From: an uncultured Aquimarina sp. | GTDB taxonomy: Bacteria; Bacteroidota; Bacteroidia; Flavobacteriales; Flavobacteriaceae | Assembly: GCA_937958735.1 (NCBI GenBank) | Contig: CALGNG010000284.1 | Span: 1-8,581 of the forward strand | DNA length: 8,581 bases | Reading direction: 5' to 3' | Shown: piece by piece, positions 1-7,364 of the stretch | Layout of the letters: every line of letters begins with the position of its first letter | Numbering within the stretch: the stretch's first letter is position 1 | The notes under the pieces: model-generated | What the model was told of the DNA's origin: nothing | Databases searched by the model: none | What the model saw: the letters and a program-made list of their open reading frames with translations, nothing else | Made by a program: the position numbers and the translations under genes

Positions 1-750
1 GTGTAAGGGCTGTTGGTTGCGATAATTATTTAATGGCATTAAATTTTTAAGTAACTCTACCTGTTCTAGAGACACGGTAATAGGAGTTTTTAAAATAAAC
101 CACTTAACTCCCTCGCTACAAGGTGGAGTGGTAAGAGAGCCAGTGTAGCTAAAGTATCCTTTTTCTATAGGTAAACTATTATTAATATTAAAAGTAGAAT
201 TAACCTCTTTAGTTTCGTTTATTTTTAAAGGCAAAAAGCTCTCTAAAAATTCAAAAGGCGCACTACTTTTACCTTCCTTAGCCATAATAGAAAGTACAAC
301 ATACTGTCCAGAATCATCCAAATGCACCAAATGGATTTCTAAAGGGTACCTAATACCATCTATAGTATGTTCTGCAGGTTCATGAAAGTGAAATTGCTTT
401 AAAGCGTATTTAATTCCATTTAACTTCAAGAAATCTCCTTTCTCAAAGTTATACTGTATAGTATGTCCATTATTGGTAACATCGTGGATTTTGGTGTTTT
501 TTGCGTATTGTAGATCTAAAGGCTTAGATTCTAAGTTTAGCTTATAATTTACAATATTAATAGGAGACTGGAACTTACCTCCACATTCCGAATTAAGTTC
601 TATTTCGTTCCAATGCTTTGGGCCAGTTTCTCCATTATAGCTCCAATGTTGGTTATGTAATGTTGTAGAATCTTGCTTTTTTACTTCTTGTTTTTTTTGG
701 CAAGAATAAAGTGAAAAGAGAATAATAATAGTAGAAAAAAAACGGGTCAT
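1..750 (-). CDS. Alpha-class carbonic anhydrase, lipoprotein (C-terminus cut by window edge)
   Basis: Zinc enzyme interconverting CO2 and bicarbonate in the cell envelope. Translating the minus strand from the ATG at 748-750 gives 250 open codons running off the left edge. The visible end (NNYRNQQPLH) aligns with the usual family ending, so probably only about ten residues are missing. The signal peptide is short with lipobox LYSC and lipidated Cys17. The alpha-CA signature is complete: QSPINI at 61-66, zinc ligands His121, His123 and His140 (FHFH and EIHLVH), Glu127, proton-shuttle His96 in NNGH, and Thr207 in SLTTPP. Cys56 and Cys211 sit where extracellular and bacterial alpha-CAs form their disulfide. 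Residues after Cys17 are basic (QKKQ) rather than acidic, so I infer a periplasm-facing lipoprotein rather than surface display. It is divergent from the der gene, 153 bases away. The family call is secure; the location is inference. Confidence 0.95.
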   Translation of the reverse strand, partial: MTRFFSTIIILFSLYSCQKKQEVKKQDSTTLHNQHWSYNGETGPKHWNEIELNSECGGKFQSPINIVNYKLNLESKPLDLQYAKNTKIHDVTNNGHTIQYNFEKGDFLKLNGIKYALKQFHFHEPAEHTIDGIRYPLEIHLVHLDDSGQYVVLSIMAKEGKSSAPFEFLESFLPLKINETKEVNSTFNINNSLPIEKGYFSYTGSLTTPPCSEGVKWFILKTPITVSLEQVELLKNLMPLNNYRNQQPLH

Positions 751-872
751 AAATAAAAATATTAGGGGATTGTAAAATTAAGCTTTAGCAAGTATATAAA
801 ACCAGAAAAACAAAGAAAAAGCAGTCCACAGGATGATATTTTAGTAGTATTAAATAAACAGATAAAAAGCCG

Positions 873-880
873 TACTTTTG
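873..880 (+). promoter_or_regulatory. Candidate -7 promoter element for der
   Basis: TACTTTTG matches the Bacteroidota -7 consensus TAnnTTTG exactly and ends 23 bases before the der ATG. That would give a short leader. No convincing -33 TTTG lies at the expected distance (TTA at 850-852 is the closest), so the call rests on the -7 match and position only. Confidence 0.5.
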
Positions 881-903
881 CAGAAAATAAAAAAACCCTC
901 GTA

Positions 904-2214
904 ATGAGTTCTATTGTAGCAATTGTAGGTCGTCCCAATGTTGGAAAATCCACTTTTTTTAATCGATTAATACAGCGTAGAGACGCTATTGTTGATTCTG
1001 TAAGTGGAGTAACCCGAGATCGCCATTACGGAAAATCCGAATGGAATGGTCGTGAATTTTCCTTAATAGATACAGGGGGATATGTCCTAGGTAGCGATGA
1101 TATTTTTGAAACAGAAATAGATAAGCAAGTAGAATTGGCTATAGATGAAGCAGATGCTATAATTTTTATGGTAGATGTGGAAGCAGGAGTTACTGGGATG
1201 GACGAAGATGTAGCCACCTTACTACGTAAAGTAAAAAAACCTGTATTTTTAGTAATAAACAAAGTAGATAACGGTAAACGTTTAAACGACGCAGTAGAGT
1301 TTTACAGTCTAGGTTTAGGAGAATATTACACCATAGCAAGTATTAATGGAAGTGGAACAGGAGAATTATTAGATGCTCTAGTAAAAGCTTTACCAGAAGA
1401 GGAAGTAAGAGAAGAAGAGGAGGAATTACCTCGTTTTGCTGTAGTAGGAAGACCTAATGCAGGAAAATCTTCCTTTATAAATGCCTTAATAGGCGAAGAG
1501 CGTAATATAGTTACAGATATTGCTGGTACAACAAGAGACGCTATAGATACCAAATACAACCGTTTTGGGTTCGATTTTAATCTAGTAGATACAGCAGGGA
1601 TTAGAAGAAAAGCTAAAGTTAAGGAGGACTTGGAGTTTTATTCTGTAATGCGTTCTGTAAGGGCTATAGAGCATGCAGATGTATGTATACTAGTAGTAGA
1701 TGCCACACGCGGGTTCGATTCGCAAGTGCAAAACATTTTTTGGTTAGCAGAAAGAAATAGAAAAGGAATTGTAATTTTAGTAAATAAGTGGGATTTAGTA
1801 GAAGATAAAGCTACCAATACAGTTAAAGAATTTGAAACCCACATACGTAAACAAATAGAACCTTTTACCAATGTTCCTATTGTGTTTATTTCTTCTATAA
1901 CAAAGCAGCGTATTTATAAAGCTATAGAAACAGCAGTAGAGGTGTATAAGAATAGATCCAAAAAGGTTAAAACAAGTGTGATGAACGATACAATGCTACC
2001 TATTATCGAAAATTATCCACCGCCAGCATTAAAAGGAAAGTTTGTAAAAATTAAGTATTGCATGCAATTACCTACTCCCCAACCTCAATTTGTCTTCTTC
2101 TGTAATCTGCCACAATATGTTAGAGATCCTTATAAGAGGTACGTAGAGAACCAGTTACGAAAAGAGTTTGATTATACTGGAGTTCCAATAAGTGTGTATT
2201 TCAGAAAAAAATAA
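904..2214 (+). CDS. der: Ribosome-assembly GTPase Der (EngA), tandem GTPase domains
   Basis: Essential GTPase that associates with the 50S subunit and acts in its maturation. The 436 residues match the usual Der length. Two G domains follow each other. The first has GRPNVGKS (9-16), DTGG (56-59) and NKVD (119-122). The second has GRPNAGKS (182-189), DTAG (229-232) and NKWD (294-297). They are joined by an acidic linker rich in Glu around 165-175. The C-terminal KH-like domain occupies roughly 350-436 and ends in the basic RKK. The start is fixed by the P-loop beginning only nine residues in; there is no Shine-Dalgarno sequence, as is normal for the phylum. The gene appears to stand alone, with a divergent carbonic anhydrase upstream and a separately promoted gene downstream. 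No key residue is missing. Confidence 0.98.
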   Translation: MSSIVAIVGRPNVGKSTFFNRLIQRRDAIVDSVSGVTRDRHYGKSEWNGREFSLIDTGGYVLGSDDIFETEIDKQVELAIDEADAIIFMVDVEAGVTGMDEDVATLLRKVKKPVFLVINKVDNGKRLNDAVEFYSLGLGEYYTIASINGSGTGELLDALVKALPEEEVREEEEELPRFAVVGRPNAGKSSFINALIGEERNIVTDIAGTTRDAIDTKYNRFGFDFNLVDTAGIRRKAKVKEDLEFYSVMRSVRAIEHADVCILVVDATRGFDSQVQNIFWLAERNRKGIVILVNKWDLVEDKATNTVKEFETHIRKQIEPFTNVPIVFISSITKQRIYKAIETAVEVYKNRSKKVKTSVMNDTMLPIIENYPPPALKGKFVKIKYCMQLPTPQPQFVFFCNLPQYVRDPYKRYVENQLRKEFDYTGVPISVYFRKK

Positions 2215-2241
2215 AATAATTTATGTAAAAAAAAATATTTC

Positions 2242-2266
2242 AAAATAAAAAACGTATTTATTTTTT
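2242..2266 (+). terminator. Weak AT-only hairpin after der
   Basis: AAAATAAA (2242-2249) and TTTATTTT (2257-2264) can pair around a seven-base loop and run into a short T tract, 27 bases after the der stop. The stem has no GC pairs, so it may be chance in such AT-rich DNA. Confidence 0.25.
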
Positions 2267-2299
2267 GTAAAAATCATGTTTCGTGTACTTTATCTAGAT

Positions 2300-2355
2300 A
2301 TTCATTCATTTTATCTAAAAAAAGAAGATTTATTAGCTGTAAAATTTGAATGAAT
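2300..2355. repeat. Inverted repeat just upstream of the -7 element at 2358
   Basis: The left arm ATTCATTCATTTTA (2300-2313) is matched by TAAAA (2340-2344) and TGAATGAAT (2347-2355), all 14 bases pairing with a two-base bulge (TT, 2345-2346) in the right arm. The loop is 26 bases. The right arm ends two bases before the candidate -7 element, so the structure covers the region where RNA polymerase would contact -33. It could be an operator; AT-rich composition makes chance possible. Confidence 0.4.
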
Positions 2356-2365
2356 CTTATCTTTG
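2333..2365 (+). promoter_or_regulatory. Bacteroidota-type promoter for the 2393 gene
   Basis: TATCTTTG at 2358-2365 is an exact TAnnTTTG -7 element. A weak -33 candidate, TTAG (2333-2336), lies 21 bases before it. Transcription would begin near 2371, leaving a leader of about 20 bases before the ATG at 2393. Confidence 0.6.
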
Positions 2366-2392
2366 TAAGAAAGTAACCACAACAGAGTAATT

Positions 2393-2887
2393 ATGAAAAA
2401 AATTATTTTATTAATAAGTTTATTTGGAATCCTCTTAAACTTAAGTGCTCAAAATTTTGCACATGTAACCGTTTGGAAAGCGGAAGCCCGTAGCGGAGGG
2501 ACGTACATAGGTATAGCAGAAGATAAATTTGATGCAGAAAATGTTATTGAAGAAATTGATTTTGAAAACCAAGGAACCAAGTATGCTATTGTAGGAAAAG
2601 AGATAGGACAAATTAAAATTAACCTATACGATGCGGTTAGTGCAAAAGAAGATTTTGTAAGTGACCATTCAGAATTAGAATATAGATATATTACAGAAAT
2701 AGAAATGATTTCTTTGGAATATGTCCAAGACGATAATTTAAAAATGGCAATCCAGTTTTATAAAAATGCGAGTAGTGTAAAAAGCGAAAGCCTTATTAGA
2801 GAGCATTTAAAAGCATTACACGAAAATTATTCTAAATATGTTTTTTACGAAAACGAAAGTTTGCTACTTGTAGGATATTCAGAATAA
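2393..2887 (+). CDS. Small exported protein of unknown function
   Basis: I do not recognise a family. The 164 residues start with a clear Sec signal peptide: MKK, a hydrophobic core (ILLISLFGILLNL) and a probable cleavage after SAQ at residue 20, the common flavobacterial type I site. There is no lipobox Cys and indeed no cysteine anywhere. The mature part of about 144 residues is acidic, with no further membrane segment, and looks like alternating short strands and helices. Examples are VTVWKAEARSGGTYIG near the N-terminus and a helical stretch around 130-148 (SESLIREHLKALHENYSKY). It is likely periplasmic or secreted. The gene has its own -7 promoter element and its own terminator, so it is a single-gene unit. 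Its function cannot be read from its neighbours, der and a convergent alcohol dehydrogenase. Confidence 0.85.
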   Translation: MKKIILLISLFGILLNLSAQNFAHVTVWKAEARSGGTYIGIAEDKFDAENVIEEIDFENQGTKYAIVGKEIGQIKINLYDAVSAKEDFVSDHSELEYRYITEIEMISLEYVQDDNLKMAIQFYKNASSVKSESLIREHLKALHENYSKYVFYENESLLLVGYSE

Positions 2888-2907
2888 AATGCTACTTATT
2901 AAAATAC

Positions 2908-2943
2908 AAAAAAGACCGTCTATACAATTAGACGGTCTTTTTT
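2908..2943. terminator. Strong hairpin terminator, probably bidirectional
   Basis: A perfect 15-base-pair stem (arms 2908-2922 and 2929-2943, core GACCGTCTA/TAGACGGTC) closes a six-base loop. It is flanked by an A run on the left and a T run on the right, so it reads as an intrinsic terminator on both strands. It sits between the 2393 gene and the convergent alcohol dehydrogenase, 20 bases after one stop and 45 bases from the other. Confidence 0.93.
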
Positions 2944-2988
2944 GTTAAATTAACGGTTCTTGTTAGAAATTTATAAGAGTTATTTATT

Positions 2989-3993
2989 TTATACTTTTAA
3001 AACTACTCTGTATCTAGCTTTTCCTTCCTCTAAATGGGAAATAGCTTCTTTTACGTTGTCCATTTCAAACTCCTCTACAATAGGGTAGATATCGTGTCTT
3101 ACACAAAAATCTAGCATTGTTTTCATAGTAACAGGACTTCCTGTAGGACTTCCACTCACCGCTTTTTCGCCAGCAATAAGAGAAAAAGCGGGAATGTCCA
3201 TAGGTTCTAAAACAGCCCCCACAGTATGGAAAGTTCCCTTAGGCGCTAAAGTTTGTAAATAAGAATTCCAGTCCAAACTTACATTAGTGGTGTTAATAAT
3301 AAAATTTAGCGTACCAGCAATACTTTCTAACTCTTCTGGTTTAGTAGAGTTAATAACCTTAGTTGCTCCCATTTCTAAAATAGCATCGGTTTTATCTGGA
3401 TTAGAACTAAAAGCAACCACCTCGCAACCCCATTTGTTTAAAAACTTTAGAGCTAAATGCCCTAAACCACCAATACCAATTACACCAACCTTGTGGGTAG
3501 GTAAAACACCAGCCAATAAAATAGGACTAAAAACAGTAATTCCACCACATAATAAAGGGCCTGCCTTTTTTAAATCTATACCCTTTGGTAGAGGAATAGC
3601 CCAGCTCCAATGTGCACGAACATAATCGGCAAAACCACCTTGCCTGCCCACAATAGTTCCTTGTAGACTACTACATAAATGTTGGCTACCTTCCATACAT
3701 TCGTTGCAATGCGAACAAGAATCTGCATTCCAGCCCACACCTACTAAATCTCCAACTTTTAAACCCTTAGTATACTTTCCTAGTTTTACAACTTCTCCCA
3801 CAATTTCATGCCCAGGTACAATAGGATATTGGGTCATTCCCCAATCATTATTCATCATACTTAAATCCGAGTGGCAAAGTCCACAATAATGGATTTTTAT
3901 ATCGACTTCTTCGTCACCTACCTCAGGCATTTCGTAGGTATATTTACTCAATTGACCTCCTTGTTCTAGGACAGCATGTGCATTTATTTTCAT
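2989..3993 (-). CDS. Zinc-dependent NAD(P) alcohol dehydrogenase, CAD/YahK type
   Basis: Medium-chain dehydrogenase oxidising alcohols or reducing aldehydes with NAD(P); cytoplasmic. The 334 residues are slightly short of the 345-350 common in the cinnamyl-alcohol dehydrogenase/YahK branch but lack nothing essential. The catalytic zinc site is Cys40 (GLCHSD), His62-Glu63 (PGHE) and Cys149 (LLCGGIT). The structural zinc site is Cys93, Cys96, Cys99 and Cys107. The nucleotide-binding GIGGLG motif is at 173-178. It is followed at the end of the second strand by FSSN (195-198) rather than an acidic residue, which in this branch suggests NADPH preference (inference). Physiological substrate is unknown; aldehyde reduction or detoxification is plausible. 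It is divergent from the NADH dehydrogenase gene, 154 bases away. A candidate promoter is TTG (4038-4036) and TACCTTTA (4018-4011) on the minus strand with a 17-base spacer. Confidence 0.93.
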   Translation of the reverse strand: MKINAHAVLEQGGQLSKYTYEMPEVGDEEVDIKIHYCGLCHSDLSMMNNDWGMTQYPIVPGHEIVGEVVKLGKYTKGLKVGDLVGVGWNADSCSHCNECMEGSQHLCSSLQGTIVGRQGGFADYVRAHWSWAIPLPKGIDLKKAGPLLCGGITVFSPILLAGVLPTHKVGVIGIGGLGHLALKFLNKWGCEVVAFSSNPDKTDAILEMGATKVINSTKPEELESIAGTLNFIINTTNVSLDWNSYLQTLAPKGTFHTVGAVLEPMDIPAFSLIAGEKAVSGSPTGSPVTMKTMLDFCVRHDIYPIVEEFEMDNVKEAISHLEEGKARYRVVLKV

Positions 3994-4010
3994 AATATTT
4001 TTTTATGTCT

Positions 4011-4038
4011 TAAAGGTAAAAAAGTTAATAGAGTACAA
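4011..4038 (-). promoter_or_regulatory. Candidate promoter for the alcohol dehydrogenase
   Basis: Read on the minus strand, TTG (4038-4036), a 17-base spacer and TACCTTTA (4018-4011) resemble the -33/-7 pair of Bacteroidota, with one mismatch in the -7 element (A for the final G). It would give a leader of roughly 10 bases. Confidence 0.35.
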
Positions 4039-4147
4039 GTGTTAATAGAATGAAAATAAAATAGGATAATTTTATTTTTTTTTGCTGTAAATATTAACTT
4101 TTAACTATAATAGCCCTAATTTAGTTTTTCAATTTTAAGTTTTTTTT

Positions 4148-5443
4148 ATGAATATTCCTGAGACAAAATTACCACGTGTAGTAATCATTGGAGGAGGTTT
4201 TGCTGGTGTAGCAATAGCCAAAAATTTGGTGCGTCATAAAAGTTTTCAGATTGTATTATTGGACCGTCAAAATTACCATACGTTTCAGCCTTTGCTGTAT
4301 CAAGTATCTACATCTTCTTTAGAAGCAGATTCTATAGCTTATCCATTACGAAAAATAATAAAACGTGGAAAAAACACTTTTTTTAGGATGGCAAATGTTA
4401 CAGAAATTCGTCCAGAAACAAAAGAGGTAGCTACTAGTATAGGAGATATAAAATACGATTACTTAATTATCGCAACAGGAGCAAAAACCAATTTTTTCGG
4501 AAATAAAGTCATAGAAAAAAATGCTATGCGAATGAAGAGTCTTCCGCAGGCCTTAAATCTAAGAAGTTTAATGCTGGAAAATTTAGAACAAGCAGTAATT
4601 ACTACAGACGAAATCAAGCGAAAAGAGTTACTTAATTTTGTGATTGCAGGAGCAGGGCCTACAGGAGTAGAGTTAGCTGGTGGTATAGCAGAGTTGCGAG
4701 CCAATGTTTTACCAAGAGATTATCCTGATATGGATTTTTCTCAAATGCAAATACATTTAATAGAAGGAGCTGGTAGGGTATTGCCACCAATGAGTCCTAG
4801 AGCAAGTAAAAGTGCAGAGAAATTTTTAAAAAATTTGGGTGTAAATATTCACCTAAATACTATTGTTAAAAATTACGAAGGTAACTTGGTAACCACCAAT
4901 ACAGATTTAAAATTGAATACCGCTACTTTTGTATGGTCTGCAGGAGTAACGGGTGCCCCAGTAGAGGGTGTAAAGGCAGATAGTATTATAAAAGGGGCTA
5001 ATAGATATAAAGTAAACGAGTATAATAGAATACACGGATACCAAGATGTTTTTGCTATAGGCGATATAGCATTAATGAAAACCAAAGATTATGATCGAGG
5101 TCATCCTATGGTAGCGCAACCCGCCATACAACAAGGAGTACATCTAGCCAAAAATTTAGTAAGAATTAGTAAAGGGCAAAACCCAGAGCCTTTTAAATAT
5201 TATGATAAGGGATCTATGGCTACAGTAGGAAGAAATAAGGCTGTAGTTGATATGGGAAAACTTCGTTTTGGAGGATTTTTTGCATGGTTTGTCTGGATGG
5301 TTATCCATTTGTTATTTTTAGTAGGATTTAGAAATAAGCTAGTTACCCTTTTTAATTGGGTATACAATTATATTAATTTTGATAAAGCTTCAAGGTTAAT
5401 TATTAGGCCTTTTAAAAATGAAGAAGTTATAGATCATGTATAG
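4148..5443 (+). CDS. ndh: Type II NADH:quinone oxidoreductase (NDH-2)
   Basis: Single-subunit flavoprotein on the inner face of the cytoplasmic membrane that passes electrons from NADH to quinone (menaquinone in this group) without pumping ions. The 431 residues are a normal length. Visible parts: FAD-binding GGGFAG (15-20); the NDH-2 signature FQPLLYQVSTSSLEADSIAYP (46-66); the NADH-binding GAGPTG (168-173), followed by Glu175 in GVELAG; Glu206 at the end of the second Rossmann strand, favouring NADH over NADPH; FAD-contacting AIGD (303-306); and the quinone-site motif AQPAIQQG (323-330). The C-terminus has an aromatic hydrophobic stretch (about 374-410, FGGFFAWFVWMVIHLLFLVG then basic and amphipathic), the usual membrane anchor. 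TTTG at 4081-4084 and TATAATAG at 4106-4113 may be its promoter, a weak match. It is transcribed alone. Confidence 0.94.
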   Translation: MNIPETKLPRVVIIGGGFAGVAIAKNLVRHKSFQIVLLDRQNYHTFQPLLYQVSTSSLEADSIAYPLRKIIKRGKNTFFRMANVTEIRPETKEVATSIGDIKYDYLIIATGAKTNFFGNKVIEKNAMRMKSLPQALNLRSLMLENLEQAVITTDEIKRKELLNFVIAGAGPTGVELAGGIAELRANVLPRDYPDMDFSQMQIHLIEGAGRVLPPMSPRASKSAEKFLKNLGVNIHLNTIVKNYEGNLVTTNTDLKLNTATFVWSAGVTGAPVEGVKADSIIKGANRYKVNEYNRIHGYQDVFAIGDIALMKTKDYDRGHPMVAQPAIQQGVHLAKNLVRISKGQNPEPFKYYDKGSMATVGRNKAVVDMGKLRFGGFFAWFVWMVIHLLFLVGFRNKLVTLFNWVYNYINFDKASRLIIRPFKNEEVIDHV

Positions 5444-5465
5444 ATCTGTAAAACACTAGGTATAT

Positions 5466-5504
5466 AAAAGGGCATTAATTTTATCAAAAAATTAATGCCC
5501 TTTT
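5466..5504. terminator. Strong hairpin terminator after ndh
   Basis: A perfect 17-base-pair stem (arms 5466-5482 and 5488-5504, GC-containing part GGGCATTAAT/ATTAATGCCC) with a five-base loop is followed by a T run to 5506. It lies 22 bases after the ndh stop. The flanking A run means it could also stop transcription from the convergent gene at 5666, whose stop is about 160 bases away. Confidence 0.93.
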
Positions 5505-5665
5505 TTGTTGTCGTTTATTTTTAAAATACGAGCCTCTCTTTATTTGGTTTTTAATAGCCTAATAAAAGATGTATTAACAAGACTAATTTTTAAGATCAAT
5601 ACCCTATTGTAGGTAGTCTGTACTTTTTTATTTAGCTATAAATTTATAATACATAAAATGATTAT

Positions 5666-6313
5666 TTATAAGTCATAACCTTTTAGTTTTTTAAGCTGAG
5701 GTTTAAATATAATTTTTTCCTCAATTTCGGAGATTAATTTCCTAGCTTGGCTTAAAGGATGGTTCTCGAAATTCATATCATGTACGGGTTCTTCCGATCT
5801 ATTCATAAGCGTTCCTTTCTTAAAATTACTTCTGTAAGGATCTATAAACCAATTTTCTTTAAGATTTATAATTCCTTCTTTCATTAAGCGTTCTCTAATA
5901 GTAGAATCTCTTAACCCTACATCTTCAATTTCTGGAGCTTGTATTTTTATTACATAGCTACAGTTTTTAAACGGAATGGTTAACGATGCCAAATAAACTA
6001 TTCCGGATGGTTTTTGAGGGATTTTAAAAATAGTACGTATAGCCTTATAAGTACTTAATTCAGAAAAATCGGCTTGGATTAAGCCTCCGTTATGTTGTAT
6101 AATTTGCCCTCTATAAAAATCTCTAACCAAATCTATTTTTTTTAACGAAGGTAAGTCGGGCTCCGATTCAAAATAATTTAGAGATAAAAAAAGAGTTTGC
6201 TCTGGGTTTTCCCATTGGATTATATTTTTAGTACTGTTCTTTTTTTTCCATCCAAAATCGGGAATTGTAATGGAGTTGATGTTTGATTTTCTTCTATTAA
6301 AAAAACGGATCAT
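5666..6313 (-). CDS. Conserved-looking soluble protein of unknown function
   Basis: 215 residues without signal peptide or membrane segment, so cytoplasmic. The N-terminus is basic (MIRFFNRRK), followed by a compact domain. I cannot name a function. Notable parts are FGWKKK (20-25), a WENPEQTLFLSLNYFE strand region (34-49), DFYRGQIIQHNGG (65-77), IFKIPQKPSG (95-104), GLRDS (133-137), WFIDPY (155-160), NHPLSQAR (184-191) and a terminal charged helix (EIEEKI then KPQLKKLKG). I have an impression, not checked, of similar proteins in Bacteroidota sharing the IFKIPQ-SG, DPY and HPLS positions. The only two convergent or adjacent genes, ndh and a lipoprotein, do not suggest a pathway. Two palindrome-like repeats and a possible promoter lie 85-140 bases upstream of the ATG. 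Confidence 0.85.
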   Translation of the reverse strand: MIRFFNRRKSNINSITIPDFGWKKKNSTKNIIQWENPEQTLFLSLNYFESEPDLPSLKKIDLVRDFYRGQIIQHNGGLIQADFSELSTYKAIRTIFKIPQKPSGIVYLASLTIPFKNCSYVIKIQAPEIEDVGLRDSTIRERLMKEGIINLKENWFIDPYRSNFKKGTLMNRSEEPVHDMNFENHPLSQARKLISEIEEKIIFKPQLKKLKGYDL

Positions 6314-6397
6314 TTTATTCTAGATTCTAGTTAGTGGTGTGGATTAAACCTATAAGTCGTAATCTATAAAAGAATACTACATTTTAATATTAATATA

Positions 6398-6451
6398 GTA
6401 TCAAAATTTATACATACGTGGTTTTAATAGCAAGTATCAAATTTTGGATAC
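6398..6451. repeat. Two near-palindromic GTATCAAA-type sites
   Basis: Site 1 (6398-6413) and site 2 (6434-6451) both begin GTATCAAA and end ATAC, with site 2 having full GTATC/GATAC arms around AAATTTTG. They start 36 bases apart. On the minus strand a possible promoter, TTG (6433-6431), an 18-base spacer and TATAAA (6412-6407), overlaps site 1 and adjoins site 2, so a regulator bound here could control the 5666-6313 gene. No regulator is identified. Confidence 0.4.
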
Positions 6452-6510
6452 AAGTTTAATTTGTGATTAAAAACACACCATAATCTAGATATTTTTAAAA
6501 TAAATTTTGT

Positions 6511-6951
6511 TTATTCAATTCGTTCATATTTATCAATTCGTTCAAAATTATCTCCACCATCTAATAAAGTATATTCTTGAATTTGTTCAGAATTGTTATT
6601 AGTAAAAGTAATAGAACTTATATAATTTGTATCACCATCATCCAATATTATTCGATACTCGGAATTCGATATTTTTTCCCAGTTTCCAGAATTGTCAACT
6701 AATTTATCACAACCATTATCAGAGTTTGGTTCAAAAAAAGTATCAAGGATCTTTCCGTCAATTTGGAATTCTAAAGTGTTTTGTAATTCACATTTAGATA
6801 TTTCCTGTTTTACTTCGTTTTCATTAAGTTCTGTAACTTTCCATTTTCCAATTATTGGATCCAGATTATTTGTAATAATATTGTTATCATCATTGTTACT
6901 GCAAGCAATAATTGTTAATAATAATGCAATGGAATAAATTAGTTTTTTCAT
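6511..6951 (-). CDS. Lipocalin-like lipoprotein, probably surface exposed
   Basis: 146 residues. The lipoprotein signal is clear: MKK, a hydrophobic core and lipobox TIIAC with Cys17. Next comes SNNDDNN, an acidic/Asn-rich tail like the lipoprotein export signal that sends lipoproteins to the outside of the outer membrane in Flavobacteriia and Bacteroidia (location is inference). The mature part fits the lipocalin-like domain common in this phylum: IIGKWKVTEL as the opening strand, two later Cys residues (ISKCELQNTLEF and NSDNGCDKL) that could form a disulfide, then SGNWEK and short beta strands to the end. A ligand cannot be guessed. All three arginines use CGA, unlike the AGA/CGT-rich neighbour der, which hints at different ancestry, but the sample is tiny. 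No clean TAnnTTTG element was found upstream. Confidence 0.88.
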   Translation of the reverse strand: MKKLIYSIALLLTIIACSNNDDNNIITNNLDPIIGKWKVTELNENEVKQEISKCELQNTLEFQIDGKILDTFFEPNSDNGCDKLVDNSGNWEKISNSEYRIILDDGDTNYISSITFTNNNSEQIQEYTLLDGGDNFERIDKYERIE

Positions 6952-7364
6952 GTCTATAAGTTTTAGTTAGTATTTAGAGTTACTTATTATTAGTTTGTTT
7001 ACGCTGCTATATCGACTGTAAATTAGATTACTATAAAAAACTTTTAATTGTATGTCTAATTTTACCTTGAAAAGATATTGTATTTAAACTAATTTTATCA
7101 AAACCATTAATAATATTTTAACTCTTAATTTTTGAAGTGCAGAAAGAGTTTTTTAATTCAAATATGTTTTTTAGTTTTTTACAACAAAAACATACACACG
7201 CTTTTTTTAATAAAACCGAACGACCTTGATTTGATAGCGCAGAATTGCATTCTGTGCCTACAACGGGTATAAAACAAATAAAAGAACAGCGTAATAAGTT
7301 TAAAATAAGTTATAATTATCTATTACTACACTTTACAAAGTATTTATGTTTATTTTAGGATATA
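6952..7364. other. 413-base gap with no gene, several AT-rich hairpins
   Basis: I found no credible reading frame, tRNA or riboswitch here. It contains a 7-pair stem (AACTCTT 7120-7126 with AAGAGTT 7144-7150) followed by a T run, a 9-pair stem (TATGTTTTT 7163-7171 with AAAAACATA 7186-7194), and the more GC-rich hairpin at 7237-7257. Leader and promoter for the 7365 gene must lie at its right end; TATGTTTA (7345-7352) is a one-mismatch -7 candidate. Confidence 0.7.
7237..7272. repeat. Hairpin followed by CCTACAACGGGTATAAA motif
   Basis: GCGCAGAAT (7237-7245) and ATTCTGTGC (7249-7257) pair over nine positions, one of them G-T, around a three-base loop. CCTACAACGGGTATAA follows directly from 7257. 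On the minus strand this reads TTATACCCGTTGTAGG, which resembles one end of the attC-like repeats I recall from Bacteroidota genomes. The matching other end is not present, so it is at most a half site. Confidence 0.35.

Noticed and set aside
762..953. Minus-strand reading frame of 63 codons overlapping the start of der
   Set aside because: Much of it is the complement of the der P-loop region and its promoter; no family resemblance and no start signal.
3287..3625. Plus-strand frame of 112 codons inside the alcohol dehydrogenase
   Set aside because: It lies wholly antisense to a gene with complete zinc and nucleotide motifs, and its translation shows no domain.
6692..6937. Plus-strand frame of 81 codons opposite the lipocalin-like gene
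   Set aside because: The minus-strand frame has a lipobox and a family match, which this one lacks.
7120..7194. Two AT-rich stems in the 413-base gap considered as a terminator or small RNA
   Set aside because: Stems are short or nearly all A-T with long loops, and no gene on the plus strand ends before them; expected by chance in this composition.
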